This document shows positions 36,725 to 44,620 of a DNA stretch of 64,000 bases, in pieces. How positions within the stretch are numbered: position 1 is the stretch's first letter; each line of letters opens with the position of its first letter. The DNA is from Achromobacter sp. MFA1 R4 (lineage in GTDB: Bacteria > Pseudomonadota > Gammaproteobacteria > Burkholderiales > Burkholderiaceae_B). The notes beneath the pieces were generated by a model, which saw nothing but the letters and a program-made list of their open reading frames with translations, was not told where the DNA came from and searched no databases. A program made the translations under genes and the position numbers. Location: contig NZ_LT707065.1 in assembly GCF_900156745.1 (NCBI RefSeq), forward strand, positions 4,650,001 to 4,714,000. Reading direction: 5' to 3'.

Positions 36725-37066
36725 ATGAATTATTATAAATTTGACAATGAATGCCTCAAGGAATGGACTGGGAGATTTCTCCTGTCGATACAAGTGGAGC
36801 GTGATGTTGACCTGTTGGCGGCCCAAGAGGTTATTTCTCGCGCTAAAGAATTGGCTCGAGCCCTGAAGGGATGCGAGCTTGTTCCCCGGGACGCTCTCAA
36901 AGAGTTGCATATGACGAAAAAGATTCTACGTGCGGAAATTCCGTATCTTAAAAATGGGGCGGATGAGGTAATCAAAGTAGCCGATGAAATAGAGTTTATA
37001 TTTGACCTTATTCTTCTCGGTGAGTGCTGCGAGGACAGGGTGCCTGGCGTTCCTCGTATTATCTAA
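36725..37066 (+). CDS. Small helical orphan protein, immunity-protein-like size
   Basis: 113 residues from ATG 36725. The sequence is charged and mostly helical (VERDVDLLAAQEVISRAKEL, KVADEIEFIFDLILL) and ends EDRVPGVPRII. There is no signal peptide. AT-richer codon use than the core genes suggests horizontal origin. I do not recognise a named family. Its small size, acidic character and place among orphan genes and IS relics would fit an immunity or antitoxin gene that has lost its toxin. That is context only. Confidence 0.55.
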   Translation: MNYYKFDNECLKEWTGRFLLSIQVERDVDLLAAQEVISRAKELARALKGCELVPRDALKELHMTKKILRAEIPYLKNGADEVIKVADEIEFIFDLILLGECCEDRVPGVPRII

Positions 37067-37253
37067 TTTGTTGTTTTAGAAACATTATCGTGGGGTGCGC
37101 TGTGTTGGTGGAATCAAGAAAAACACCTAATAAAATTGAAGTGCTTGGGTTTGAGTATTTGGCTCAAAGCGCCCACATGCTGGAATGGCTAAACCTCACC
37201 ATTGTGGGTAGTCAGGCAGAAACTTGAGCTTAAGCAATTGCAGGAGCAAAGAT

Positions 37254-37637
37254 TAGCGAGCCGAAGCGGTCACTCAAACCCTTGTTGGGCAGATGCGCCA
37301 GCTGCCTGCTCAACTAAGGAAACGCCCAACCTGGTGAGACCGCTGGGTTGAGTTGTCAGCGCACAGGCAATTTAGAATTGCTATCAATATGGTCGTTTAC
37401 TGCTGCGATCTGGGCATCCCCTGGCAGCGAGGCACCAAAGAAAATACGGATGGCCTGCTACGCCAGTACTTTCCAAAAACAACAGGATTAGCAAGCTATA
37501 CGCAGTGCGAGCTTGATGCAGATGCCGCAAGCTGAACTCCCGTCCCAGAAAAATGTGGATTCAGACGGTCAACGCAACGCCCTATTGAAAGCTTGATGGA
37601 TAGAGGTGTGCAATAGTCAGCTTGATTAGATCGCCGC
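37254..37637 (+). mobile_element. Decayed IS30-family element (transposase C-terminal relic)
   Basis: Frame-by-frame reading gives pieces of the IS30 transposase catalytic domain: AEAVTQTLVGQMRQLPAQLR from 37260, then TW, a stop, and DRWVELSAHRQF (IS30 normally TWDRGKEL). The diagnostic GIPWQRGTKENTDGLLRQYF and PKTTGLASY follow to about 37500, then LNSRPRKMW in another frame. Stops and a shift break it, and the N-terminal half is missing. The sequence GGTGTGCAATAGTCAGC near 37605 resembles the downstream end of such elements. Inactive remnant. Confidence 0.75.
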
Positions 37638-37757
37638 TCCAATTAAAAATATTGGATAATTTCCCATGACGGGTGGCTTGGATTTTTCATCGCGCACGTA
37701 TAAAGATGCGAACGATTAGGGTAGATATGTAAATCATTTGGAAGGATCGGGTGTTGA

Positions 37758-38018
37758 ATGAGAAAAAATGCTAGGGCGGATGCGTTAATTGAGCTTTGTA
37801 GCAAATATATCGAATACCTGGCTGAAGGCGGGGCCGGGTCTAGCGGGGAGGGGATGTGTAAAGCGCTTGAAAACTACAATCTACCGTTGCAGGCAAAAGC
37901 TCTGTTTCACTATTTAAGCAAGGGGGATTGCGTGAGTAACTTTTCCCTTCCTGAGCCCTGGGCGAATTGTTCATGTTATTTAACAGCGTATCCCCCAAAG
38001 AGCCCCCCAAGTGAATGA
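37758..38018 (+). CDS. Small orphan protein, accessory region
   Basis: 86 residues, ATG with GGAAGG about a dozen bases upstream. The sequence begins MRKNARADALIELCSKYIEY and has a Gly-rich stretch GGAGSSGEG and a Cys/Pro-rich end. No family recognised. It overlaps the next gene by eight bases, so the two are probably translated together. AT-rich composition marks it as part of the accessory patch. Confidence 0.45.
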   Translation: MRKNARADALIELCSKYIEYLAEGGAGSSGEGMCKALENYNLPLQAKALFHYLSKGDCVSNFSLPEPWANCSCYLTAYPPKSPPSE

Positions 38019-38622
38019 TGTTTGGTTTGACCCATTCGAGATGACGTTTATGGCGCGAACCGTGAATCCGCATGGGTTTGGGAAGGCAACGATAGGATGG
38101 GTGTCCATTGGGCCGGTTTATTATTGGCAGTTTCATGCATTTCAGCAGCTAGTTAAGTATAAAGAAAAAGATACGTATTTTGAGTGCAAGTCAGACCTGC
38201 TCGCTTCGCGTCCATTCGGATTAACGGAGTCTGATTTCGCCACAGAGATTTATCATGCAGAGGCAACTGCATATGCGCTGTGGCATGGAAAGTGGCTTGC
38301 ATCTAGCCTCCGGGCTGATGCGCTCGTTCAGATATTTTCGAGAGAACAATCCGATCAAGTTTTTCCGGCGGACGTCTACTTCTGGGATACCCTTCCCGGG
38401 GCAGGAGAGCAGGATCGCGTGGCATTTAATCTAATGAATGGATCGGATGTCCGCCGCTATTCTCTCGATGAGTGGGGTAGATCGAACAAATTGGGGCTGT
38501 TAACGTCAATATCCGATGAGGGGGGTATTATCTCTACTGAGATTATTCCGCGTGACGCCGGAGAATATATTGAGTTGCTAAACTGTTCCAGGAATGTAAT
38601 GGGTAGTCAGGTGGGAGGGTAA
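38011..38622 (+). CDS. Orphan protein of 203 residues, accessory region
   Basis: GTG start at 38011 within the end of the preceding frame. It is a soluble, Trp/Tyr-rich protein (NDVWFDPFEM, IGWVSIGPVYYWQFHAF, YHAEATAYALWHGKWLASSL, DVYFWDTLPGAGEQD). There is no signal peptide or membrane helix. I do not recognise the family. The composition resembles proteins from toxin-immunity loci, but no toxin gene is adjacent. No ribosome site precedes the GTG, so translation probably depends on the upstream frame. Confidence 0.55.
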   Translation: MNDVWFDPFEMTFMARTVNPHGFGKATIGWVSIGPVYYWQFHAFQQLVKYKEKDTYFECKSDLLASRPFGLTESDFATEIYHAEATAYALWHGKWLASSLRADALVQIFSREQSDQVFPADVYFWDTLPGAGEQDRVAFNLMNGSDVRRYSLDEWGRSNKLGLLTSISDEGGIISTEIIPRDAGEYIELLNCSRNVMGSQVGG

Positions 38623-38985
38623 AGGAGAGAATTCTCATCGAAGAATTTATTTTTTCTTAGCGCCGGCATGTTGTGATTGATTCGAATTTAAGGGTGCTCG
38701 TGATGGGTTTCGAATACGAGCAGCCGCCCTATTTGATAGTTCGGTTTGCGCCACCCTTCGTAGGGCAATATGAACAAAATTCGCGTCGTACTCGCTTTGT
38801 CAACTAGATCCGTTCAGTGCGCGCGGAAATATGAAAACCGTAGCTGCATTCGAAGTGGCTCCCTTTTTCAACACGACAAGTTCGCCGTGGTACTGAGCCA
38901 ATCCTTGTCGCGGTCGACCCATCGCAGGGCTTAGGACGGATCAAACCAGTTGGGCGTTCCGTAAGAGCCCGTCCGGATTTTTGTG
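38623..38985. other. Stretch without a supported gene
   Basis: No frame here has convincing coding character. It contains a six-pair inverted repeat TGCTCG/CGAGCA (38695-38722) and then GC-richer sequence running into the end of the IS256 relic. It probably consists of decayed element flanks. Confidence 0.5.
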
Positions 38986-39490
38986 GGCGAGGCGTTTTAA
39001 AAGTTGTTATCCACGCGCAGCAGTAAAGCGATCTCCGAACAGGATAGCAACCTGTTTCATGGCGGCTTTCCAGTCGAAGGTCGCCCTCACGGACTCGGCC
39101 AGCATATTGGTCAGGCGGGAAGACGAGGAATGGCGCGACGGTCTCCCAGGCCAGGCGGCGACGATCATCGGACACTTTGCCCCCCATGGTCCTTCGGCCA
39201 ACGCCTGTAGCGCCTGCTCGGCGGCCTGAGTGCAGGCGGCCGCGTATATTGGGCGCAGCGCGTCGGCGACGGCCTTGCGATCCTTCCATCCCGCGTAATC
39301 CAAGCTGTTGCGGATCAGATGCACGATAGAGGTCTGCACCGTCGTGCGCGGGAAGACTGTGCCGATTGCATCGGCCAGGCCATTCAGGCCGTCGACCACC
39401 GCGATCAGGATGCCCTGGCAGCTGCGGGTCTTCAGGTCATTGAAGACCTTGGGTAATCCCCCCGCAAAAGCGATCGTTAAAAATGGAGGA
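38986..39490 (-). mobile_element. Decayed IS256-family (mutator) transposase relic
   Basis: The minus strand encodes KVFNDLKTRSCQGILIAVVD, GLNGLADAIGTVFPRTTVQT and SIVHLIRNSLDYAGWKDRK in one frame (39480-39200), all typical of IS256 transposases. The frame then shifts: RLAWETVAPFLVFPP is in another frame. The first frame resumes with the true C-terminus FDWKAAMKQVAILFGDRF and stops at 39007. The middle catalytic part is deleted and the N-terminal half is absent. Non-functional. Nothing covering a full element with both ends is visible. Confidence 0.8.
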
Positions 39491-39495
39491 TTACC
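39452..39495. repeat. Inverted repeat at the IS256 relic / sugar-acid island junction
   Basis: GGTAATCC (39452-39459) and GGATTACC (39488-39495) face each other across 28 bases, exactly where transposase homology ends and the kinase gene's 3' end begins. It may be a remnant of the rearrangement that cut the element, or serve as a terminator for the kinase operon. Confidence 0.5.
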
Positions 39496-39498
39496 GTC

Positions 39499-40830
39499 TC
39501 ACCCCCCGCCCGCCGCCAGCTCATCAAACAACCGCTCCCCCCCCATCTGCCCACCCTTGAGCATCAATTCAATCCCGTCCGTCACGGGGTCATCGCTACG
39601 TGCGACGCTCACGGTCACCCCCGGCGCCAGCACGCAGCGAAACGCCAGGCCCCAAAGCCCCAGTGCCAGCGTGGCCTGGCTGGACGTGTCGCCGCCGGCG
39701 ATGCCGATGCGGTTCAGGCGTCGGCCGGCCTGGGCGCTGGCGCGCACGATGTCGGCGACGAGCCGGGCCGTGGCGAGTGCGGTGGCGGCGGTCTGTTCGG
39801 CGTTGACGGCGCCCGACGGTTTGTCGGTGTGCGCGAGCACGTTGCGGCCCTGGGCCAGCGTGGCGGCTGCCTGTTGGACCTGTTGCGCGGCGTAGTCGGG
39901 ATCGGCCAGCAGGCGCTCGGTCACCAATGGTTGGCGGGCATAGCTTTCAGCCGCCGCGATCTGCCGTGCAGTGACGGGCGACAGGCTGCCCGCCACGACC
40001 AGCACCGGGCCGTCGGCGGGGGCGAGCGGCCTCGGCGGGGCCATGTCTTCGCGCGGGGTCGGCGAGGCGCGGACCAGCGCCTGTTGCACGCTGCTCGGGC
40101 CCACGGCCAGCAGCGGGGCGCGGTCGGCCGCGCGGCGGATCAGGCGGCCGATGACGGCAAGCTGCGATTCGTCCACCAGGTCCAGCAGCAGCGGGCCGTC
40201 GGCGCTGTCCAGAAGACGGTCGATCCAGTCGTCGACCGCTGGCACATCCGCGGCCGATGGATAGTCAATGTGCGGCACCGACCGGATGCCAGCCAACCCC
40301 TGCGCCGCCAGATGCCGCCGCAGGTCCGCCTCGTGCATCGGCGTCACCGGATGCACGCTCATCACAGGGTGCCGGTCGATCCGGTGGATTTCCGGCGCGG
40401 CGCCCGCGCGCGCAAATAGCTGCGCGAAGCTGCAATAGCGTCCGATGCTGGGCTGTCCGCCCACGATGGGCACGATGGGATTGGGCAGGTGCCGCCGCAA
40501 TTCCTGCACGGCGGCCCCGATGCTGCCGACGTGCGGCGCGCTGTCGAAGGTGGAACAGCATTTGTAGTGCAGCACGCGCGCGCCGGTGCTTGCCATGAAC
40601 TCACCGACTGCGCGCAGTTCCGCGACCATTTCCTCGGGCGCCATGCCGCGCGCGGCGCCGGCGATGCCGATGGCATCCAATGGACCCGCACGCTCCAGTT
40701 GCGCGGAAGAGGGCACGCTCAAGAAGAGCAGGCTGCGCAGGCCCGCGCGGGCGACCTCGGCCAGCGTGTCGGTGGCGCCGGTGAAGTCGTCGCCATACCA
40801 ACAGACCTGTGGCGCGGAAGCGCCCGTCAT
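39499..40830 (-). CDS. DUF1537 four-carbon acid sugar kinase family protein (OiaK/OtnK-like)
   Basis: 443 residues from ATG 40830. The N-terminal substrate domain carries the family motif YGDDFTGATDTLAE and CCSTFDSAPHVGSIG. The C-terminal nucleotide domain carries GIAGGDTSSQATLALGL. The family phosphorylates tetronates, 3-oxo-tetronates or related branched acids. It overlaps the RuBisCO-like gene by ATGA and is the last gene of the TRAP operon. DUF1537 kinase plus RuBisCO-like protein matches, as I recall, the OiaK (3-oxo-isoapionate kinase) and OiaX pairing of D-apionate catabolism. Substrate assignment by context is moderate at best. Confidence 0.82.
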   Translation of the reverse strand: MTGASAPQVCWYGDDFTGATDTLAEVARAGLRSLLFLSVPSSAQLERAGPLDAIGIAGAARGMAPEEMVAELRAVGEFMASTGARVLHYKCCSTFDSAPHVGSIGAAVQELRRHLPNPIVPIVGGQPSIGRYCSFAQLFARAGAAPEIHRIDRHPVMSVHPVTPMHEADLRRHLAAQGLAGIRSVPHIDYPSAADVPAVDDWIDRLLDSADGPLLLDLVDESQLAVIGRLIRRAADRAPLLAVGPSSVQQALVRASPTPREDMAPPRPLAPADGPVLVVAGSLSPVTARQIAAAESYARQPLVTERLLADPDYAAQQVQQAAATLAQGRNVLAHTDKPSGAVNAEQTAATALATARLVADIVRASAQAGRRLNRIGIAGGDTSSQATLALGLWGLAFRCVLAPGVTVSVARSDDPVTDGIELMLKGGQMGGERLFDELAAGGG

Positions 40831-42104
40831 GCGCGGTTTCCGAAGAAGTCCAGGGCGCGCCGCAGCTCGGGCGCGTTGCGGGCGTAGTCTTCCAGCGCCT
40901 GGTTGTCGCGCACCGCGTGCCACGCCTGGCGGATGCTCTGCACGCCCGCCGCCGGGCCGTCGGGGTGGGCAAGAATGCCGCCGCCCGACATGAACAGCAG
41001 GTCGTCGCTGCGCACGGCGGCCCAGGTGGCGGGCACGGTGCCGGCCCATTGGCCGGACGAGAACGCAGGCATGACGGCGTCGTCGATGCCGGGCGTCAGC
41101 GACGCCAGGCAGTCGCGCGCGGAGTCGACGACTTCGCTGTCTTCCTGCGAGAACTTGCCTTGCAGGCCGTGCACGTGCATGTGGTCCACGCCGGCCAGCC
41201 GCCACAGCGTCTGGTAGGCCTGAAAGCCCATGCCCAGCAGCGGATGGCGCGACAGCGCGCCAAAGCCGTTGCGGTGGCCGTGCAATGCCAGCGGCGTGCC
41301 GCGGCGCAGGGTCTGGATGGCGGAGTAGCCGCACCAGTTCAGGCTGGCCATGACGCAGGTGCCGCCTTCGCGTTCGATCAGGTCGGCGTGGCGGCGCATG
41401 GCGTCGGTCTCGTCGCTGATGTTGAAGGCGACCATGACGTTGCGGCCGGTGCGGTCGCGGTGGGCGCGCACCACGGCCATCACGGCCGCGACGCGCTGGG
41501 CGAGCGGGGCGTGGGCCGGGTTGGCGCACACTTCGTCGTCCTTGATGAAGTCCACGCCGGCTGCGCAGAGCTGGGCGACCAGGTGCGCGGTCTGCTCGGG
41601 CGACAGGCCGACGTTGGGCTTGATGATGGTGCCCACCAGCGGACCCTGGTCCACGCCGGTCAGCGCGCGCGTGCCGGCGATGCCGACCTGGGGCAGGTCG
41701 AATTGGGCGCGGTAGTTGGCGGGCAGCTCCATGCTTTCCAGCCGCAGGCCGGTGACTTCGCCCAGGTCGTACAGGTTGCCGCCTACCGTGGCCGCCAGCG
41801 TGGGCAGGTTGGTGCCGACGTTGGCGACGGGAAACGCGATGCGCACCCGCGCGCGGTGGAATTTGCCCGGCATGCCGCCCGGCTGGCGCGCGAGGTAGGC
41901 GTTGGGCAGGCTGGGCGCGTCGACGGTTTCCAGGATTTCGATGGCTTCGATGCGCGCGCGCGCACGGGCACGCAGTTCGTCCGTCTCGCCCTGGACGCGC
42001 GTGAAGGTGCCGCAGGATTGCTCGCCGGCCATGACCTCCGCGACCTTGGCGGGGTCGACGGGGGTTTCGATCAGGTAGGTGGCGGTAAACGATTGGGAAT
42101 TCAT
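40827..42104 (-). CDS. RuBisCO-like protein (form IV; OiaX-like)
   Basis: 425 residues with the RuBisCO large-subunit fold. Residues aligned by eye: K162 in GTIIKPNVGLS (K175 of true RuBisCO), N164 where RuBisCO has K177, the carbamylated-lysine motif FIKDDE with K188, D190 and E191 (K201, D203, E204), H277 and R278 in HGHRNG (H294, R295), loop-6 K317 in HVHGLQGKF (K334) and SGGGILAHPDG. Metal site and carbamate are kept but K177 is lost, so carbon fixation is unlikely while an enolate-type decarboxylation is plausible. It lies between the kinase and VOC genes. OiaX enzymes decarboxylate 3-oxo-isoapionate 4-phosphate; this one may do that or a related reaction. Confidence 0.88.
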   Translation of the reverse strand: MNSQSFTATYLIETPVDPAKVAEVMAGEQSCGTFTRVQGETDELRARARARIEAIEILETVDAPSLPNAYLARQPGGMPGKFHRARVRIAFPVANVGTNLPTLAATVGGNLYDLGEVTGLRLESMELPANYRAQFDLPQVGIAGTRALTGVDQGPLVGTIIKPNVGLSPEQTAHLVAQLCAAGVDFIKDDEVCANPAHAPLAQRVAAVMAVVRAHRDRTGRNVMVAFNISDETDAMRRHADLIEREGGTCVMASLNWCGYSAIQTLRRGTPLALHGHRNGFGALSRHPLLGMGFQAYQTLWRLAGVDHMHVHGLQGKFSQEDSEVVDSARDCLASLTPGIDDAVMPAFSSGQWAGTVPATWAAVRSDDLLFMSGGGILAHPDGPAAGVQSIRQAWHAVRDNQALEDYARNAPELRRALDFFGNRA

Positions 42105-42129
42105 GGTGGCGATGGGGCGGCAGGGCGGA

Positions 42130-42669
42130 TCAGAGACGGGTCAGGTCGGGGAAGGCGCGGACCGGATCCTTGCCGTCCCAGTTCTGCGAGCTTTCGCGGA
42201 TCAGGTCGAAGAGGCGGCCCTTGGGTCCGGCCACTTCGGACAGCTCGATGACGGTGCCGGGGTGGTATTCGGTGTCGAAGTAGATGAAGCGGCCTTTTTC
42301 GCCGACTTCGCCGCTCATCTTGGGCTTGAAGCCCTGCGCCAGCAGGCGCTCCAAGTCGGCGTCGTAGCTTTCGGTCCAGTAGGCGACGTGTTGCAGGCCG
42401 GTGCGGCCGGCTTGCAGGAAGTCGCGGTACATGGAAGGCACGTCGTTGCGGGTCTGGATCAGTTCGACCTGCACGTAGCCCGAGTTGGCCAGGGCCACCG
42501 AGTTGTGGGGTTCGTAGCCCGCGCCGTCGTACTGGTAGTTCACGATGGGCACGCGCGGGTTGTAGTACCAGGGACCCACGCCCAGCGTGGTGCTCCAGTA
42601 GTCCATGGCGGCTTCGATGTCATGCACGACATAACCGAGTTGGCGGATCTCGCCCAGGAAACGACTCAT
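42130..42669 (-). CDS. VOC-superfamily (glyoxalase/dioxygenase-like) protein
   Basis: 179 residues forming two beta-alpha-beta-beta-beta units. Unit one starts QLGYVVHDIEAAMDYWSTTL. Metal-ligand candidates include E of VQVELIQ, H of TGLQHVAYW and E of TVIELSEV, as in metal-dependent VOC enzymes such as epimerases, glyoxalases and dioxygenases. It lies between the RuBisCO-like gene (26 bases) and the TRAP permease (59 bases) on the same strand. Probably an isomerase or epimerase step for the imported sugar acid; specific chemistry is unknown. I know of no VOC protein in the published apionate routes, which makes it the odd member of the cluster. Confidence 0.8.
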   Translation of the reverse strand: MSRFLGEIRQLGYVVHDIEAAMDYWSTTLGVGPWYYNPRVPIVNYQYDGAGYEPHNSVALANSGYVQVELIQTRNDVPSMYRDFLQAGRTGLQHVAYWTESYDADLERLLAQGFKPKMSGEVGEKGRFIYFDTEYHPGTVIELSEVAGPKGRLFDLIRESSQNWDGKDPVRAFPDLTRL

Positions 42670-42728
42670 GTTGGGATCTTCTTAAAGGAGGTGGAGTGCG
42701 CAGCCCCGCCGGGCGGGGCCGCGTCGCG

Positions 42729-44609
42729 TCACAGAAAACCGATGGAGAACCAGGGGAAGGCGGCAACCACGATCAGGCCGATCAGCAGCGCGCCGATGTA
42801 GCCCCAGATCGGGCGGATGCCTTCGTTGGGGTCGACGCGGCTGATGGCGCAGGCGCCGTAGTAGCCGACGCCGAAGGGCGGCGCGAAGAGACCGATGCCC
42901 ATGGCGAAAATCACGACCATTGCGTAGTGGACTTCGTGCACGCCCGCCTGCACCGCGATCGGGAACAGCAGCGGGCCGAACAGCACGATGGCGGGAATGC
43001 CTTCCAGCACGCTGCCCAGGATGATGAAGGCCACGATCGACACCGCCAGGAAGCCGTAGCTGCCGCCAGGCATGCCGGCCATCAGCTTGGCCAGGTCGCC
43101 CGAGAAGCCCGACTGGGTCAGCGCCCACGCCATGGCGGTCGCGCAGCCGACGATCAGCATGATGGCGCCCGATAGCGAGGCGGTCTCGATGAGCATGGGC
43201 TTGAGGCGCGCCCAGTCGAAGCGCCGGTAGATCAAGAGGCCCACGACGGCGGAATACACGATGCCGATGGTGGAGACTTCGGTGGCGGTCGCCACGCCCT
43301 CGACGACGGCGGCGCGGATCACGAAGGGCAGGGCCACCGCGGGCAGCGCGATCATGAAGAAGCGGCCGATCTCCTTGAAGGTGAAGCGCTGCACCAGGCT
43401 CAGGTCTTCCTTGCGGTAGCGCCACCAGACCACCGTGCACAACGCCAGGCCCAGCACCACGGCGGGCAGCAGTCCGCCCGTGAAGAGCGCGGCGATGGAT
43501 ACGCCCGTCACCGAACCGATGGTGATGAGGACGATGGACGGCGGAATCGTCTCGGTCTGCGCACCCGTGGCGGACAGCAGGGCCACCAGGTCGCCGGGCT
43601 TGGCGCCGCGCTTTTTCATTTCGGGGAACAGCACCGGTGCAATGGCCGCCATGTCGGCGATCTTGGAGCCCGAGATGCCGGACACGAGGTACATGGCGCC
43701 GATCAGCACGTACGACAGCCCGCCGCGCACGTGGCCCAGCAGGCTGGCCAGGAACTGGATCATGGCGCGCGCCATGCCCGTCATTTCGATCAGCGAGCCC
43801 AGGAAGATGAAGAGCGGCACCGCCAGCAGCATCAGGTGGGACATGCCTTCGTCCAGGCGGCCCACCATGACGACCATCGGCGTGTTGGTGGTCAGCGCCA
43901 GGTACGAAAACGTGGCCAGCGCGAACGAGAACGCGATGGGCACGCCGGAGAACACGGTGGCCGCGACGATGCCCACGAAGAAGATCACCAGGTTCAGCTT
44001 GCCCAGGCCCGAGAACAGCGGCTGCGCCAGCCAGAACAGGCCCACGATCGCGGCCACCCCGGCCAGCGCCGTCGCCACCTGCGGCAGCGGCTGCGTGCGC
44101 AGCAGGCGCAGCACGGCGATGACGCCCATCAGCCCCATGCCCACGGGAATCGCGGCGGCGCGCCAGGCGTTGCTCAGCTCCAGCGCGGGGGTGATGATGA
44201 AGTGCTCTTCGTGCGCGTACTCGATGGCAGGCGCCAGGATCAGCACCAGGAAGGCCAGCGACGCCGCCAGCGCCGCGGTTTCCAGCTGGGCGCGCCGCGC
44301 CGGGCTGACGTTGTTCACCAGCGCCGTCATGCGCATGTGTTCGCCGCGCCGCAGCGCCACCACGGCGCCCAGCATGGACAGCCACAGGAACAGAATGGAG
44401 GCGAGTTCGTCGGACCAGACCAGCGGGCTGTGGAACACATAGCGCGAGACGACGCCGGCGAAGAGCACCAGGATCTCGATCAGCACGATCGCCGCGGCAA
44501 CGTGTTCGACCACGCTGCCCAGCACGCTGTCGAGCGCGCCGGCCGCCCGGCGCAGGGGATTGGCCGGCAGCGCAGGCGTGGCGGCGTGGGGAGCGGACAG
44601 GGAGGACAT
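42729..44609 (-). CDS. TRAP transporter fused small/large permease (DctQM)
   Basis: 626 residues from ATG 44609. The N-terminal DctQ part (about 1-165, four helices) has VVSRYVFHSPLVWSDELASI. After a linker helix, the DctM part (about 200-626, twelve helices) shows SGSKIADMAAIAPVLFPEMK, TGAQTETIPPSIVLI and GLFAPPFGVGYY. It is an inner-membrane sodium-driven symporter for a carboxylate. The fusion of the two permeases is a known TRAP variant. The binding-protein stop lies 11 bases before the start. It is in the same operon as the RuBisCO-like, kinase and VOC genes, so it likely imports their substrate. Confidence 0.93.
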   Translation of the reverse strand: MSSLSAPHAATPALPANPLRRAAGALDSVLGSVVEHVAAAIVLIEILVLFAGVVSRYVFHSPLVWSDELASILFLWLSMLGAVVALRRGEHMRMTALVNNVSPARRAQLETAALAASLAFLVLILAPAIEYAHEEHFIITPALELSNAWRAAAIPVGMGLMGVIAVLRLLRTQPLPQVATALAGVAAIVGLFWLAQPLFSGLGKLNLVIFFVGIVAATVFSGVPIAFSFALATFSYLALTTNTPMVVMVGRLDEGMSHLMLLAVPLFIFLGSLIEMTGMARAMIQFLASLLGHVRGGLSYVLIGAMYLVSGISGSKIADMAAIAPVLFPEMKKRGAKPGDLVALLSATGAQTETIPPSIVLITIGSVTGVSIAALFTGGLLPAVVLGLALCTVVWWRYRKEDLSLVQRFTFKEIGRFFMIALPAVALPFVIRAAVVEGVATATEVSTIGIVYSAVVGLLIYRRFDWARLKPMLIETASLSGAIMLIVGCATAMAWALTQSGFSGDLAKLMAGMPGGSYGFLAVSIVAFIILGSVLEGIPAIVLFGPLLFPIAVQAGVHEVHYAMVVIFAMGIGLFAPPFGVGYYGACAISRVDPNEGIRPIWGYIGALLIGLIVVAAFPWFSIGFL

Positions 44610-44620
44610 GGCGTGCGACC

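Noticed and set aside
37024-37227. A 67-codon frame between the orphan gene and the IS30 relic
   Set aside because: No start signal or recognisable motif; it overlaps the preceding gene's end and runs into the IS relic flank, so probably non-coding debris.
38695-38722. Hairpin with TTCGAAT in the loop, considered as a tRNA remnant
   Set aside because: No acceptor stem, D arm or anticodon arm could be arranged around it.
38804-39289. A 161-codon minus frame
   Set aside because: Only its first part is meaningful, as the frameshifted continuation of the IS256 transposase; the rest is read-through of non-coding sequence.
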